Shown: positions 26,315 through 36,073, counted from the first letter of the stretch. The stretch is 39,219 nt of DNA from Paenibacillus ferrarius (GCF_002027705.1 NZ_MBTG01000047.1:1-39219), one strand, 5' to 3'. Numbers and translations are program-made. Notes: generated by a model not told the origin, from the sequence alone.

Positions 26315-28096
26315 ATGTTTTTTTCTTTGAGGAGCCGATTGATGGCTGTGTTCTCTGTTTTGCTCATCGTGCCTTTCGCTGCCTTGGCTTATTTTCTTAG
26401 TGAAGAAGCGACGAAAACAATTCAATCGTCGATTGAATCCTCAACCGCGCAAACGATTGAACAATTTGCTTCTCATGTGGTTACGCTGCTTACACAGGTG
26501 GAAGATACGGGGAATCAGGTTGTCAGCAGTCGAACGACGCAGGATTGGCTTACGGTTCATTTGAATCCAGACAACAGCATTCAGGAACGCGTACTCACGA
26601 AGCAAAGATTGCGAGAGTATTTCTCTTCATATGCAGTGAACAACTCCAGTGGGATTTCGATTAGCGCTTTTGCCGAGGATGCCGGAGGGCTATGGACACA
26701 AGATACTACGTACAAAAAAAGTGAGTGGTTTCAAGCATTTATGACAGCAAATAAGCGTTGGACAACCGCGCATAAGGATATCGATCAGTCGGACGAATTC
26801 ATGCGGGTGAGATCGATTAATAGTTTTATTTTTCCGCTCGTTCAGCTGCAATCACTTCGGAATGTTGGATTTATTAAAGTGAATTATCCTACGACATTGC
26901 TTCGAAATGCCATTGAGAAAATCCGGATCGGGAAGACCGGGAAAGTCGTTATACTGACACATGAAGGAAATAGCGTTCTCGATCAAAATATTACAGAGGA
27001 TCAGGGAGTGTTGACGCATGGTCTCCGAGAAATGGATACCAGATTCGAGGGAGAGGCCAGCGGGATATTTCCTATTCAAGATCAAGCGGGGACCCATCTG
27101 CTCTTTTTTCGCAGACTGCCTACTCAGAATTGGACCATTATTGGAACAGTTCCCGAAGGGGAATTATATGAGAAGATTACTCAAATTAGAAAAACCATCC
27201 TGCTTGTTAGCATTATCCTGCTCATTCTTGTTATTTTAATGGCTTTTTGGTTGTCTGCGGGCATCACTAAGCCGCTCAGTATGATGGGCAAAGCGATGAA
27301 ACACGTCCAGCGTGGCGAATTTAATCAAGCTCTGCAGGTCATGCCGAAAGTTAGAGAAGGACATAGTGAAGTAGACTATGTGACTGGAGTTTTCGAGCAA
27401 ATGACGCATCGTTTGCGGTTTTTGATTGAAACAGAGTTTGAAACGAATCTACGTCGAAAGAATGCGGAATATAAAGCTCTGCTGCTTCAAATTAATCCGC
27501 ATTTTTATAATAATACGCTTGAAATTATTAGCGGTCTGGCTGCGATCAAGCGGGAGGACCTTGTCATGGATGCAACAGAGGCGTTAGGTAAAATGATGAG
27601 ATACTCCCTCAACTTGAACAGCGATTTGGTCCGTGTTGCCCAAGAATTGGATTATATGCGCGACTATCTGTTCATCCTCTATTTGCGGCATGAAGATCGA
27701 CTTAAAGTAACGATAGAGGAAGATCCCTCCGCGGCTAATTTCATGATAGCTAAATTCATCGTTCAGCCGCTGGTAGAAAACGCCGTCAAGTACAGTCTGG
27801 AGAAGGACGGTGTCGCAGAGGTCACACTGCGGACCAAGGTGGAAGGCGAGCAGTTGATGATCAGTGTTATTGATAATGGAATCGGCATGTCGCCTGAGCT
27901 TGTTCGCGATTTATTGAATGAGATTACGATGGGAGATTCCGTTGCTATTCTGAGCAGTGAGGGCCATAGTATCGGACTTCGCAATGTCTTATCACGATGC
28001 CGCTTGAATTATGGCGAGCAATTTCAATTGAGGCTGAATTCCAGGTTGGGTGAAGGGACGGAAATGGTCTTGTTTTTTCCTCTCATAAGGAGTTGA
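26315..28096 (+). CDS. YesM-type sensor histidine kinase of the levan cluster
   Basis: This 593-residue membrane kinase has its first transmembrane helix near residues 9-26, an extracellular sensor region of about 265 residues, a second helix near 292-314, a HAMP domain near 315-380 and a His_kinase motif with His396. That motif reads INPHFYNNTLE rather than the usual INPHFLYNTLD. The HATPase domain shows QPLVENAVKYS and DNGIGM. The ATG follows GGGGGA. Its 3' end overlaps the Shine-Dalgarno region of the response regulator gene. It probably senses the fructan-loaded binding protein or the sugar itself. Confidence 0.92.
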   Translation: MFFSLRSRLMAVFSVLLIVPFAALAYFLSEEATKTIQSSIESSTAQTIEQFASHVVTLLTQVEDTGNQVVSSRTTQDWLTVHLNPDNSIQERVLTKQRLREYFSSYAVNNSSGISISAFAEDAGGLWTQDTTYKKSEWFQAFMTANKRWTTAHKDIDQSDEFMRVRSINSFIFPLVQLQSLRNVGFIKVNYPTTLLRNAIEKIRIGKTGKVVILTHEGNSVLDQNITEDQGVLTHGLREMDTRFEGEASGIFPIQDQAGTHLLFFRRLPTQNWTIIGTVPEGELYEKITQIRKTILLVSIILLILVILMAFWLSAGITKPLSMMGKAMKHVQRGEFNQALQVMPKVREGHSEVDYVTGVFEQMTHRLRFLIETEFETNLRRKNAEYKALLLQINPHFYNNTLEIISGLAAIKREDLVMDATEALGKMMRYSLNLNSDLVRVAQELDYMRDYLFILYLRHEDRLKVTIEEDPSAANFMIAKFIVQPLVENAVKYSLEKDGVAEVTLRTKVEGEQLMISVIDNGIGMSPELVRDLLNEITMGDSVAILSSEGHSIGLRNVLSRCRLNYGEQFQLRLNSRLGEGTEMVLFFPLIRS

Positions 28097-28104
28097 TGTT
28101 TTAC

Positions 28105-29718
28105 ATGTATAGAGTGATGCTGATTGATGACGAAGTCGGCGTACGCAATAGTATTAAAGCCAAAATCGATTGGCCATCTGCCGGATTTGCAATTGCCTTA
28201 GAAGCAGCCAATGGTCTGGAGGCTATTCAGCTTCTGAGTGACCAGCCGCTTCCGGATGTAATTATTACCGATGTCCGAATGCCGCAAATGGATGGTATAG
28301 CGTTCATCAAAGCTTGCAAGGAGAAGTTCCCTCAGCTGCGCATCATCGTCCTTTCCGGTTATTCCGATTTTGAATATATGAAAGCAGCGATCCAGCTAGG
28401 GGTAAAGGATTACTTATTAAAGCCCGTCGTGCGCAGTGAATTAACGGCGCTGCTTGGCAAGCTGTCCGATGAATTGGAAGATGACCGCAATCGGCTGCGG
28501 GAGCTGGATCAAGAGGAAATGAAAAGTAATCAACAACTCCAAATGATGCAAGAACAACTGATTTGGCAGCTGGTGAAGGATGAATGGTTCAGTGTGCCGA
28601 CGGTGAAGGAACGGATGCAGCAATTACAGCTGTCTTCCTTGGCCATCGATGACGTGCCTGCGCAGTTTGCGACTGTCGAGATGAGAATTCCCCAAGGACG
28701 ATTGGATGATTGGAGTGAGCGGAAGGACTTGCTGCACTTGGCGTTCCAGATGATTTGCCGGGAATCGGTCGAGAGCTGGGAGCAGGTTTACCCTTTTTAT
28801 CCCATCAGTCATCCGGCTATGATGCATTTTCTAATACTTATTGATGACCCTAAGCGGCATAGTAAATTCATGGATGACTTCGTTCGTAAGCTTAAACGGA
28901 ACATCAAGACCTTTTTAAGGGTAGAGAGCGTGCTTGGCATTGGTGAAGCCATTAACGGGTTAAGGCAGTTGAAGGATGGTTATGCCTCAAGTATGCTGGC
29001 TTGGAGTCAAGGTACGATCCATACAGAGAAGGCGGATTCGTTGAGCAATATGCTAGCCTTAACGCATGCATTCTCACCGGAAGTGGAGAGGAAGTTGATG
29101 CAAACGATTGAAAGTCTCGATATGCCTGCCTTTACGAAGCAGGTACATACCATTTTCTCAGCCGATCGAGACACGCCGATGTTCGTATTCACTTTCTTGA
29201 CGCTACGGATCATTTTATTGTTTAACGCGATTGCCAAGAAGTTCGAGCTCGGGGACTCGTCCCTACAAAGCTATCTGTGGAATTGTCAGATGACTGTAAG
29301 AGACTATTCCTCCAGAGAGCAGGTGTTGGAGCAGCTTCATGACATGGCCCAGCTGGTGATGAATGAAGTGAGAAAAACGAGGTTTTCGAGCGGCCAACAG
29401 ATGATCGAAGCCATTCGTAACTATGTGGATGAGAACTATTCCTATGAACTCACGTTGGCTTCCTTGGCTGACATGTTTCATCTCAACGAAACTTATTTAT
29501 CTGGCTTGTTTAAGCAGTCTGTGGGTGCTACTTTCAGCGATTATGTCACGAGATTGCGGTTAAGCAAGGCAGCGGTGTTATTGCAGGAAAATGAACTGAA
29601 GCTGACGGATATTGCTACACTCGTTGGTTATTCAAGCCCAAGCTACTTCAGTACAGCATTTAAAAAGAGCTACGGTAAAGGTCCTAAGGAGTATCGAGAA
29701 GAATTACTGGGCAAATAG
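28105..29718 (+). CDS. YesN-type response regulator of the levan cluster
   Basis: This 537-residue response regulator has a receiver with Asp8/Asp9 and phospho-acceptor Asp56 in ITDVRMP, a conserved Lys in LKPV, a long middle region, and a C-terminal AraC-type DNA-binding domain (about 437-537) ending GYSSPSYFSTAFKKSYGKGP. I chose the ATG giving the family-typical MYRVMLIDDE start, with AAGGAG about 12 bases upstream; an ATG at 28096 that overlaps the kinase stop is the alternative. It is the likely activator of the binding protein gene and of the levanase-permease-kinase-sucrase genes. Confidence 0.92.
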   Translation: MYRVMLIDDEVGVRNSIKAKIDWPSAGFAIALEAANGLEAIQLLSDQPLPDVIITDVRMPQMDGIAFIKACKEKFPQLRIIVLSGYSDFEYMKAAIQLGVKDYLLKPVVRSELTALLGKLSDELEDDRNRLRELDQEEMKSNQQLQMMQEQLIWQLVKDEWFSVPTVKERMQQLQLSSLAIDDVPAQFATVEMRIPQGRLDDWSERKDLLHLAFQMICRESVESWEQVYPFYPISHPAMMHFLILIDDPKRHSKFMDDFVRKLKRNIKTFLRVESVLGIGEAINGLRQLKDGYASSMLAWSQGTIHTEKADSLSNMLALTHAFSPEVERKLMQTIESLDMPAFTKQVHTIFSADRDTPMFVFTFLTLRIILLFNAIAKKFELGDSSLQSYLWNCQMTVRDYSSREQVLEQLHDMAQLVMNEVRKTRFSSGQQMIEAIRNYVDENYSYELTLASLADMFHLNETYLSGLFKQSVGATFSDYVTRLRLSKAAVLLQENELKLTDIATLVGYSSPSYFSTAFKKSYGKGPKEYREELLGK

Positions 29719-29746
29719 GTGAAGTGAGTATGCATAAAAAGATGTT

Positions 29747-29774
29747 AAGCCCCTGCGGATGCAGCGGGCTTATT
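29747..29774 (+). terminator. Hairpin after the response regulator gene
   Basis: AAGCCC pairs with GGGCTT, with an inner TGC/GCA pairing, followed by ATTCTCATT. The T-run is weak, so readthrough into the levanase gene is possible. Confidence 0.5.
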
Positions 29775-29886
29775 CTCATTGCAAATCAAATTGAAAGGAA
29801 ACTCCCGATCATTTTGAAATCTTTCTTCGTACAGACTCGGTACAATGGCCATACAGAAAAGATAACAGCGTGATCAAGGAGGAAGT

Positions 29887-31728
29887 ATGCGAAGGAAAAT
29901 AGCGTTAGTAGTGGCTGCAACTATCATACTTCTGGGATTAGGGGTGACGGTTCTGGTTAAAGGTGATAGGAAATCGAACAATTTAGCTGAAAGCTCAGCA
30001 TTTAGGTATGTGAGCAAACCCAATTATTATACGGAAAAGTTCCGTCCGCAGTATCACTTGTCGCCGGAATCTGGCAATTTGAGCGATCCGAATGGGATGG
30101 TTTATTTTGAAGGCGAGTATCATCAATTTTATCAAAACAGTGGTCAATGGGGACATGCGGTAAGCAAAGATCTGATTCACTGGGAACATCTCCCTGTAGC
30201 CTTGACTAGAGATTCGCTGGGAGAAATCTGGTCAGGAAGCGCGGTGGTTGACAAGAAGGATAGCAGCGGATTTTTTGGCGGCAAAGCAGGGTTAGTAGCC
30301 ATATTTACTCATTTTAAAGGCGGCATTCAATCGCAAAGCATCGCCTATAGTGTGGATAAAGGCCGGACATGGACCAAATACGAAGGAAATCCGGTCATTC
30401 CGAATCCGGGTTTGAAGGATTTTCGCGACCCTAAGGTCATGTGGCATGAGCCTACGCATGCTTGGGTGATGGTCGTTTCCGTCGATAACCGCGTTCAATT
30501 TTACACATCGTCGGACTTGAAAGCATGGAAAATGACCAGTGAATTCGGGAGCGATCAGGGTTCGCACGCCGCGGTATGGGAATGTCCGGATTTGTTTGAG
30601 CTCCCAGTGGAGGGCTCCAAAACAAAGAAGTGGGTATTAGCGGTAAGCATCGGCAGCAATAGTGCGACGAAGGGTTCCACAGCGCAATATTTCGTCGGTA
30701 CGTTTGATGGGAAAATGTTCAAGAATGACAACAAACCGTCAGATACGCTATGGACCGATTACGGAAAAGACTTCTATGCGGCTGTGTCTTACTCGGATAT
30801 TCCAGCCGAAGACGGACGCCGGATCTGGCTGAGCTGGATGTCCAATTGGCGCTATCCATTCACGATGCCGACGGGTAACTGGAAAGGCAACATGTCCATA
30901 CCGCGTGAGCTCCGATTAAGAAACATCCCAGACCAAGGGTTGCGATTGATCCAGGAGCCTGTGAAAGAACTCCAGACATTGCGCGGCAAAGAATCTGTCT
31001 TGTCCAAGCAGGAGCTGACGACGGGGCATAATCCATTCGAAGCCATTAAGGGAACTTCCTATGAGTTGGCAGCCGAATTATCCGTTCAGCCGAATGCCAA
31101 ATTAGCGTTCCAGTTACGTAAAGGAAACGATCAGGAGACAGTGGTCAGCTATGATGCTAAGACGGAGCAGTTGATCGTAGATCGTACCCACGCGGGCATC
31201 GCCTCTTTCGAGAAAGGCTTTGCAGAGAGCGTTTCTGCGCCGTTGAAGTTGAAAGACGGCAAGCTTAGGCTCCGATTTTTCGTAGATGAAGCTAGTCTTG
31301 AGGTATTTGCCAACGATGGCGAAGCTGTCGTCACTAGCCTTATTTTCCCTGATTCGACCAGCAATCGACTGGCTCTATCGGTAGTGGAAGGCAGCGCAAC
31401 TCTGAATGAAGCCCGTTATTATCCGATGCAAACGATCTGGCGGGAAGAGGACGTGAACGACGTGAAGCCACAGCGTATTGTACTCAGCAAGAACTCGCTC
31501 GATGTACCTGTGAACGGCAGTCAGCAAGTTGAAGCTTCGGTTATTCCACTAAGCGCTCCGCAGCAATTGAAATGGGAATCTAGCAGCAATGGAATTGCTA
31601 CGGTTTCGGAGGTTGACGGAGGGGTTGCAGTTCAGGGAGTTCAGGCCGGACAGGCGGAGGTCAAAGCGATTAGCCAGGATGGCAGTGTGACCTCGAGTTT
31701 TCAAGTGTTTGTATATGATGGAAAATGA
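29887..31728 (+). CDS. sacC: Exported GH32 levanase/fructanase, SacC-like
   Basis: This 613-residue exported glycoside hydrolase family 32 enzyme hydrolyses beta-fructans such as levan or inulin. An N-terminal hydrophobic helix (residues 6-23) is a signal peptide or anchor. The catalytic residues are Asp67 in LSDPNG, Asp181 in FRDPK and Glu232 in WECPDLF. Blocks such as KKDSSGFFGGKAGLVAIFTH and LWTDYGKDFYAAVS match Bacillus SacC. Two differences from SacC stand out: the loop after HQFYQ is about ten residues shorter (NSGQWGHAVSKDL, lacking the WGPMH segment), and the C-terminus (about 525-612) is a Big_2-like immunoglobulin domain instead of the fructan-binding module. AAGGAGG precedes the ATG. 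It is followed after 25 bases by the permeases. Confidence 0.93.
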   Translation: MRRKIALVVAATIILLGLGVTVLVKGDRKSNNLAESSAFRYVSKPNYYTEKFRPQYHLSPESGNLSDPNGMVYFEGEYHQFYQNSGQWGHAVSKDLIHWEHLPVALTRDSLGEIWSGSAVVDKKDSSGFFGGKAGLVAIFTHFKGGIQSQSIAYSVDKGRTWTKYEGNPVIPNPGLKDFRDPKVMWHEPTHAWVMVVSVDNRVQFYTSSDLKAWKMTSEFGSDQGSHAAVWECPDLFELPVEGSKTKKWVLAVSIGSNSATKGSTAQYFVGTFDGKMFKNDNKPSDTLWTDYGKDFYAAVSYSDIPAEDGRRIWLSWMSNWRYPFTMPTGNWKGNMSIPRELRLRNIPDQGLRLIQEPVKELQTLRGKESVLSKQELTTGHNPFEAIKGTSYELAAELSVQPNAKLAFQLRKGNDQETVVSYDAKTEQLIVDRTHAGIASFEKGFAESVSAPLKLKDGKLRLRFFVDEASLEVFANDGEAVVTSLIFPDSTSNRLALSVVEGSATLNEARYYPMQTIWREEDVNDVKPQRIVLSKNSLDVPVNGSQQVEASVIPLSAPQQLKWESSSNGIATVSEVDGGVAVQGVQAGQAEVKAISQDGSVTSSFQVFVYDGK

Positions 31729-31753
31729 TCTAAGTGGAATGGAGAGATGACCG

Positions 31754-32659
31754 ATGGATTCTGCGATACAAAGAAAAAAAACATCGCAAAGCTTCCGAAA
31801 GCATGAGCAAGCGACAGCGTTCTGGTTTATTTTTCCTGCGATAGTTTTGTTGCTTGTCTTTGTGTTCTACCCAATGCTGCAAGCCTTCATCATCAGTTTC
31901 AAAAACTATTCGTTAGTTGGCGAAGGTGATGTCTTTGTCGGCATCGATAATTATGTTCATTTAATGAAAGATCGGGCATTCTTTAACAGTCTGAAGCATT
32001 CCTTTTATTTTGCGCTTGTCGTCATTCCGATTCAAACGAGTATTGCATTGGGGCTTGCTTTGTTGATTCAGAAAAAAACAGCGGCAGCGGGTCTGTTTCG
32101 GACCCTGTATTTCATTCCCGTTATCATTTCTACAGCGGTGGCAGCAACCGTCTTTAAACTCATTTACAACAAAGAATTCGGCTTGCTGAACAGTGTGCTC
32201 AAAGCGTTCCACCTACCGGTGACGAGCTTTCTATCCAATCCGGATACAGCGATGAATGGGATTATTTTACTCGGGATTTGGAAAGGCGCCGGATTTTTCA
32301 TGATTATTTTTCTGGCTGGCTTGAATAACATTTCCCCTGATTTATATGAAGCAGCAAGAGTGGATGGGGCATCGCGTATTCAACAGTTTTTCAAAATTAC
32401 ACTGCCGTTGTTGAACCGTACCATGGCCTTTGTTGTAATCATGACGACGATTGATGCCATCAAGCTGTCAGGGCTTGTCTTCGTTATGACTAATGGCGGA
32501 CCAAACAGCTCAACGGAAACCGTCGTGTTCTACATCTACAAGCAGGCTTTTACCCAAATGAGAATGGGTTATGCGACAGCGGCGGCATTTGTTCTTTTTG
32601 CGATCGTATTAACTATTTCACTTATCCAAATGAAGCTGTTTAATAAAGAGGGTGATTAA
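31754..32659 (+). CDS. Sugar ABC transporter permease, MalF/UgpA type
   Basis: This 301-residue permease has six predicted transmembrane segments and an EAA loop near residue 198 (YEAARVDGASR, then LPLL). The start ATG has GGAGAG upstream. It lies 25 bases after the levanase gene and just before the second permease, and probably imports the fructans or fructose released by the levanase, together with the lipoprotein encoded at the head of the cluster. No ATPase gene accompanies it. Confidence 0.92.
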   Translation: MDSAIQRKKTSQSFRKHEQATAFWFIFPAIVLLLVFVFYPMLQAFIISFKNYSLVGEGDVFVGIDNYVHLMKDRAFFNSLKHSFYFALVVIPIQTSIALGLALLIQKKTAAAGLFRTLYFIPVIISTAVAATVFKLIYNKEFGLLNSVLKAFHLPVTSFLSNPDTAMNGIILLGIWKGAGFFMIIFLAGLNNISPDLYEAARVDGASRIQQFFKITLPLLNRTMAFVVIMTTIDAIKLSGLVFVMTNGGPNSSTETVVFYIYKQAFTQMRMGYATAAAFVLFAIVLTISLIQMKLFNKEGD

Positions 32660-32678
32660 AATCAGGAGGGGAAACGCT

Positions 32679-33518
32679 GTGATGAAGAGGATAGCCAACA
32701 TCGTAAGATTGATCATCATGATTGTGATCGCTCTAATTTCTGTCGCTCCTATCCTATGGATGGTCGCGGGCTCATTTCGTCCGTATCAGGAGCTTTTTAA
32801 ATATACGTCGCTAAATGTTCATCTTCTGATCCCTGTGGAATGGACGGGACGCAATTTTCATAATGTCATCTTCAATGCACGCAATCCGTTTCTACGCTAT
32901 ATCTGGAATACCATGTTCGTAGCTTCGGTCGTAACGGCTTTGGTGCTCATCATCAATGCCATGGCGGCATTCGCATTTGCCAAACTCAAGTTTCGCTTCA
33001 AACCGTTTGTCTTCGCCTTATTTATGTCAGCGATGATTATTCCTGGTGAAGTTACACTCGTGCCAAACTACCTGCTTATGCATGATTTGGGTTGGCTCAA
33101 TTCCTACAAAGCCTTGATCATCCCTTCGATGCTGTCCGTCTTTGGCATCTTTATGCTGCGTCAATTTTTCGCGGAAGTCCCGAACGAAATGATGGAAGCG
33201 GCGCGTATTGATGGAGCCAGTCTGCCGCGGACCTTCGTTGCTATCGTGCTCCCGGCGGCAGTACCTGCGCTTATTACTCTTGGTCTTATGACATTCCTGG
33301 GCAACTGGGATTCTTATCTCTGGCCGCTTATTGTGATTAATGATCAGAAAATGCAAATGATCCAAGTGGGAATTTCCACGTTTTCTTCTAATGAAGGGAC
33401 GGATTGGTCCAAAGTATTAGCGGCGAACACCTTATCGACAGTACCGATTCTTTTATTATTCCTGTTCTTGCAGCGGTACTATATCCAGGGGATTACGATG
33501 TCAGGCATAAAGGGTTAA
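32679..33518 (+). CDS. Sugar ABC transporter permease, MalG/UgpE type
   Basis: This 279-residue partner permease has an EAA loop near residue 172 (MEAARIDGASL, then LPAA) and the C-terminus YYIQGITMSGIKG, typical of MalG-like proteins. I chose GTG at 32679 because AGGAGG lies nine bases upstream; the next codon is ATG and could be used instead, and a GTG at 32652 overlaps the preceding gene. It is co-transcribed with the upstream permease. Confidence 0.9.
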   Translation: MMKRIANIVRLIIMIVIALISVAPILWMVAGSFRPYQELFKYTSLNVHLLIPVEWTGRNFHNVIFNARNPFLRYIWNTMFVASVVTALVLIINAMAAFAFAKLKFRFKPFVFALFMSAMIIPGEVTLVPNYLLMHDLGWLNSYKALIIPSMLSVFGIFMLRQFFAEVPNEMMEAARIDGASLPRTFVAIVLPAAVPALITLGLMTFLGNWDSYLWPLIVINDQKMQMIQVGISTFSSNEGTDWSKVLAANTLSTVPILLLFLFLQRYYIQGITMSGIKG

Positions 33519-33561
33519 TTTATTTGGATTCGGCATACAAGTGAAGAAAGGAAGCTCTAGG

Positions 33562-34527
33562 ATGAAATATGATGCAGTAGCACTTGGGGAGTACCTTATT
33601 GATTTTACACCACATGGCTTATCAGAATCGGGGCAGCTAATGTTTGAGCGCAATCCGGGAGGTGCTCCCGTTAATGTGCTAGCGGCTATGGCTAAACTTG
33701 GAATGAAGACGGGATTTATTGGAAAAGTGGGAACAGATCCTTTCGGCGTATATTTGCGGCAAGCCTTGCTGGAACAGGGAGTATCGGATTCGGGACTTGT
33801 GGTGTCCGACGAAGCCCATACAACGATGGCTTTCATTCACTTGGATGAGCAGGGGGAGAGATCCTTTCACTTCTCTCGAAAGCCTGGGGCTGACCAACTG
33901 CTGAGAGAGGATGAGGTTGATCCTGCTATGCTGGAGGGAACGCGGATTTTTCATTTTGGATCTATTTCAATGACAGCGGAACCTTCCTACACGGCGACAA
34001 TTCAATCGGCTCAGCGAGCGAAGGCGAGTGGCGTTCTGATTTCTTATGATCCCAACTGGCGCCCTTCCTTATGGGAAAACGAGCAGCATGCTAGGGAGAC
34101 TATTCAAGTAGGCTTAAGTTTTGCGGATATCGTTAAAGTTTCTGACGAAGAGATCGTTTTTCTTACTGGGCAGCAGGATCTTGAGCTTGCATCGAGGCAA
34201 TTGATGGAGCGCTATTCGATTCAACTACTGTTAGTAACTGCAGGAGCTAAAGGCTCATTTTATCGAATGAGCAGCTGGTGGGGGCTGGTTGACAGCTTCT
34301 CCGTTCAAACGATAGATACAACCGGTGCAGGGGATGGCTTTTTTGGAGCATTTCTATTCCGCATTGTAAAGTTGGGAAAATCTTTGCTGGCTTGGAGTGA
34401 AGAAGATCTTTGCAACGCGCTCATCTTCGCGAATGCCGCAGGTGCTTTAGCAGCAACTCGCAAAGGGGCAATCCCTTCTTTAGGAACATTAGAAGAAATT
34501 AATACTTTAATCAGAGAAGGTGAATGA
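33562..34527 (+). CDS. scrK: Fructokinase, PfkB/ribokinase family
   Basis: This 321-residue cytoplasmic sugar kinase phosphorylates fructose, most likely at C6. The N-terminal signature GGAPVNVLAAMAKLG and the C-terminal signature DTTGAGDGFFGAF, with catalytic Asp258 in GAGD, identify the PfkB family; the fructokinase assignment rests on the neighbouring GH32 genes and on the overall match to ScrK-like proteins. The ATG follows AAAGGA at about 9 bases. Its last codons overlap the start region of the GH32 sucrase gene, so the two are translationally coupled. Confidence 0.9.
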   Translation: MKYDAVALGEYLIDFTPHGLSESGQLMFERNPGGAPVNVLAAMAKLGMKTGFIGKVGTDPFGVYLRQALLEQGVSDSGLVVSDEAHTTMAFIHLDEQGERSFHFSRKPGADQLLREDEVDPAMLEGTRIFHFGSISMTAEPSYTATIQSAQRAKASGVLISYDPNWRPSLWENEQHARETIQVGLSFADIVKVSDEEIVFLTGQQDLELASRQLMERYSIQLLLVTAGAKGSFYRMSSWWGLVDSFSVQTIDTTGAGDGFFGAFLFRIVKLGKSLLAWSEEDLCNALIFANAAGALAATRKGAIPSLGTLEEINTLIREGE

Positions 34528-34529
34528 GG

Positions 34530-36035
34530 ATGAGCAATCAAGCTGGAACGGAACAAAACGGGGCTCATAAGCAACTGATCGCTCGAGCGAATCAAGCACT
34601 GGAGTTAGCGTCAACCGACACGACGGAGGATAACTTTAGACTTCATTATCATCTGATGCCACCCGCGGGCTGGATGAATGATCCGAATGGTCTTATTTAT
34701 TATAAAGGGGACTACCATGCTTTCTATCAGCACTATCCTTACGAATCCAAATGGGGACCGATGCATTGGGGGCATGCCAAAAGTAAAGATTTGGTGCATT
34801 GGGAGCACCTGTCAATCGCCTTAGCGCCATCTGAATCCTACGATGCAGGAGAAAGCGGTGGGTATGGCTGCTGGTCGGGAAGCGCAGTCGAGGATAACGG
34901 CTTGCTGACGTTGATCTACACAGGCCATGTGGATGGAAGTACACCGACCGAGGTTCAGTGCATCGCTACAAGCGCAGATGGAATTAATTTTGATAAAGCG
35001 GCCTATAATCCGGTTATCTCAAGGCCTCCACAGGAAGGCGGATTCGGATTTCGAGATCCGAAAGTATGGCAGCATGACGGCGTATGGTACATGGTGATTG
35101 GATACGGGAAAGATGGGCTGGGCAAAACACTCCTGTATAAGTCCCCAAATCTGCGGGATTGGACCTATATCGGAATTGCTGCTGAAAGCGACGGCACAAT
35201 GGGCGATATGTGGGAATGCCCGGATTTATTTCCTCTGGGGAGTAATGATGATCATGTACTAATTATTTCCCCAATGAATATGGGCGCAACGAAGACGATG
35301 TATCTAATCGGCAAGCTTAGCTATAAGACGGGCATATTCGATTGCCACTATGCTGAGCGGTTGGACTACGGCTTCGATTTCTATGCGCCGCAAACGTTTA
35401 TAGATGGAAAGGGAAGACGTATTCTCATTGGTTGGATGAATATTTGGGGAGCACATTATCCGGAGCAGGAGCGTGGTTGGCTAGGAGCTTTTACACTTCC
35501 TCGCGAGCTTGCACTTGCCGAGGATGGAACCTTGCGCATGCAGCCAGTCGAGGAATTAACAACATTGAGGGGAACTCATCGACGTGTAGATCAGCGTACT
35601 ATTTATACAGATACTATTGTCCCACTGCCGGATATTCAAGGGGATGTCCTGGAACTTATCGTTCTTTTTGACACGAAACAGTTAGCTGATGACGCCGAGT
35701 TTGGCTTGCTGCTTCGCTGCTCGGAAGAGGGCGACGAATATACGGAAATCACATATACCGCAGAGGATTGCAAGTTGAAAGTAGATCGTACGCATTCGGG
35801 TGCAGGAGAGTTGGGTGTAAGTGACGTAAATCTGGCTCCTCTTGAAAATGGTTTGATTCAGCTGCAGATTTTCATGGATCGCTCCTCCGTCGAACTCTTT
35901 GCGAATAACGGGCTAAAAACCATCACAAACCGAATTTATCCAAAACATGACAGCCTGGGAATCAAGCTTTTCGCCAGGAAGGGAGACGCCCAGCTGGTGA
36001 GTCTGGATGTTTGGGAATTATCCAAAGAAATCTAG
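34530..36035 (+). CDS. sacA: Intracellular GH32 sucrase (sucrose-6-phosphate hydrolase type)
   Basis: This 501-residue GH32 enzyme has no signal peptide, so it acts in the cytoplasm on imported fructosides. The catalytic residues are Asp51 in WMNDPNG, Asp176 in FRDPK and Glu229 in WECPDLF; the full KWGPMHWGHAKSKDL loop is present, unlike in the exported paralogue upstream. The C-terminal beta-sandwich ends near residue 495. The ATG at 34530 has GAAGG nine bases upstream; an ATG at 34524, overlapping the fructokinase stop as ATGA, is equally possible. With an ABC importer rather than a PTS, the substrate is probably free sucrose or short fructo-oligosaccharide. It is the last gene of the cluster. 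Confidence 0.93.
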   Translation: MSNQAGTEQNGAHKQLIARANQALELASTDTTEDNFRLHYHLMPPAGWMNDPNGLIYYKGDYHAFYQHYPYESKWGPMHWGHAKSKDLVHWEHLSIALAPSESYDAGESGGYGCWSGSAVEDNGLLTLIYTGHVDGSTPTEVQCIATSADGINFDKAAYNPVISRPPQEGGFGFRDPKVWQHDGVWYMVIGYGKDGLGKTLLYKSPNLRDWTYIGIAAESDGTMGDMWECPDLFPLGSNDDHVLIISPMNMGATKTMYLIGKLSYKTGIFDCHYAERLDYGFDFYAPQTFIDGKGRRILIGWMNIWGAHYPEQERGWLGAFTLPRELALAEDGTLRMQPVEELTTLRGTHRRVDQRTIYTDTIVPLPDIQGDVLELIVLFDTKQLADDAEFGLLLRCSEEGDEYTEITYTAEDCKLKVDRTHSGAGELGVSDVNLAPLENGLIQLQIFMDRSSVELFANNGLKTITNRIYPKHDSLGIKLFARKGDAQLVSLDVWELSKEI

Positions 36036-36073
36036 CAGATTGCTGATTTTATGGTTAAGCATTGCATATAATG

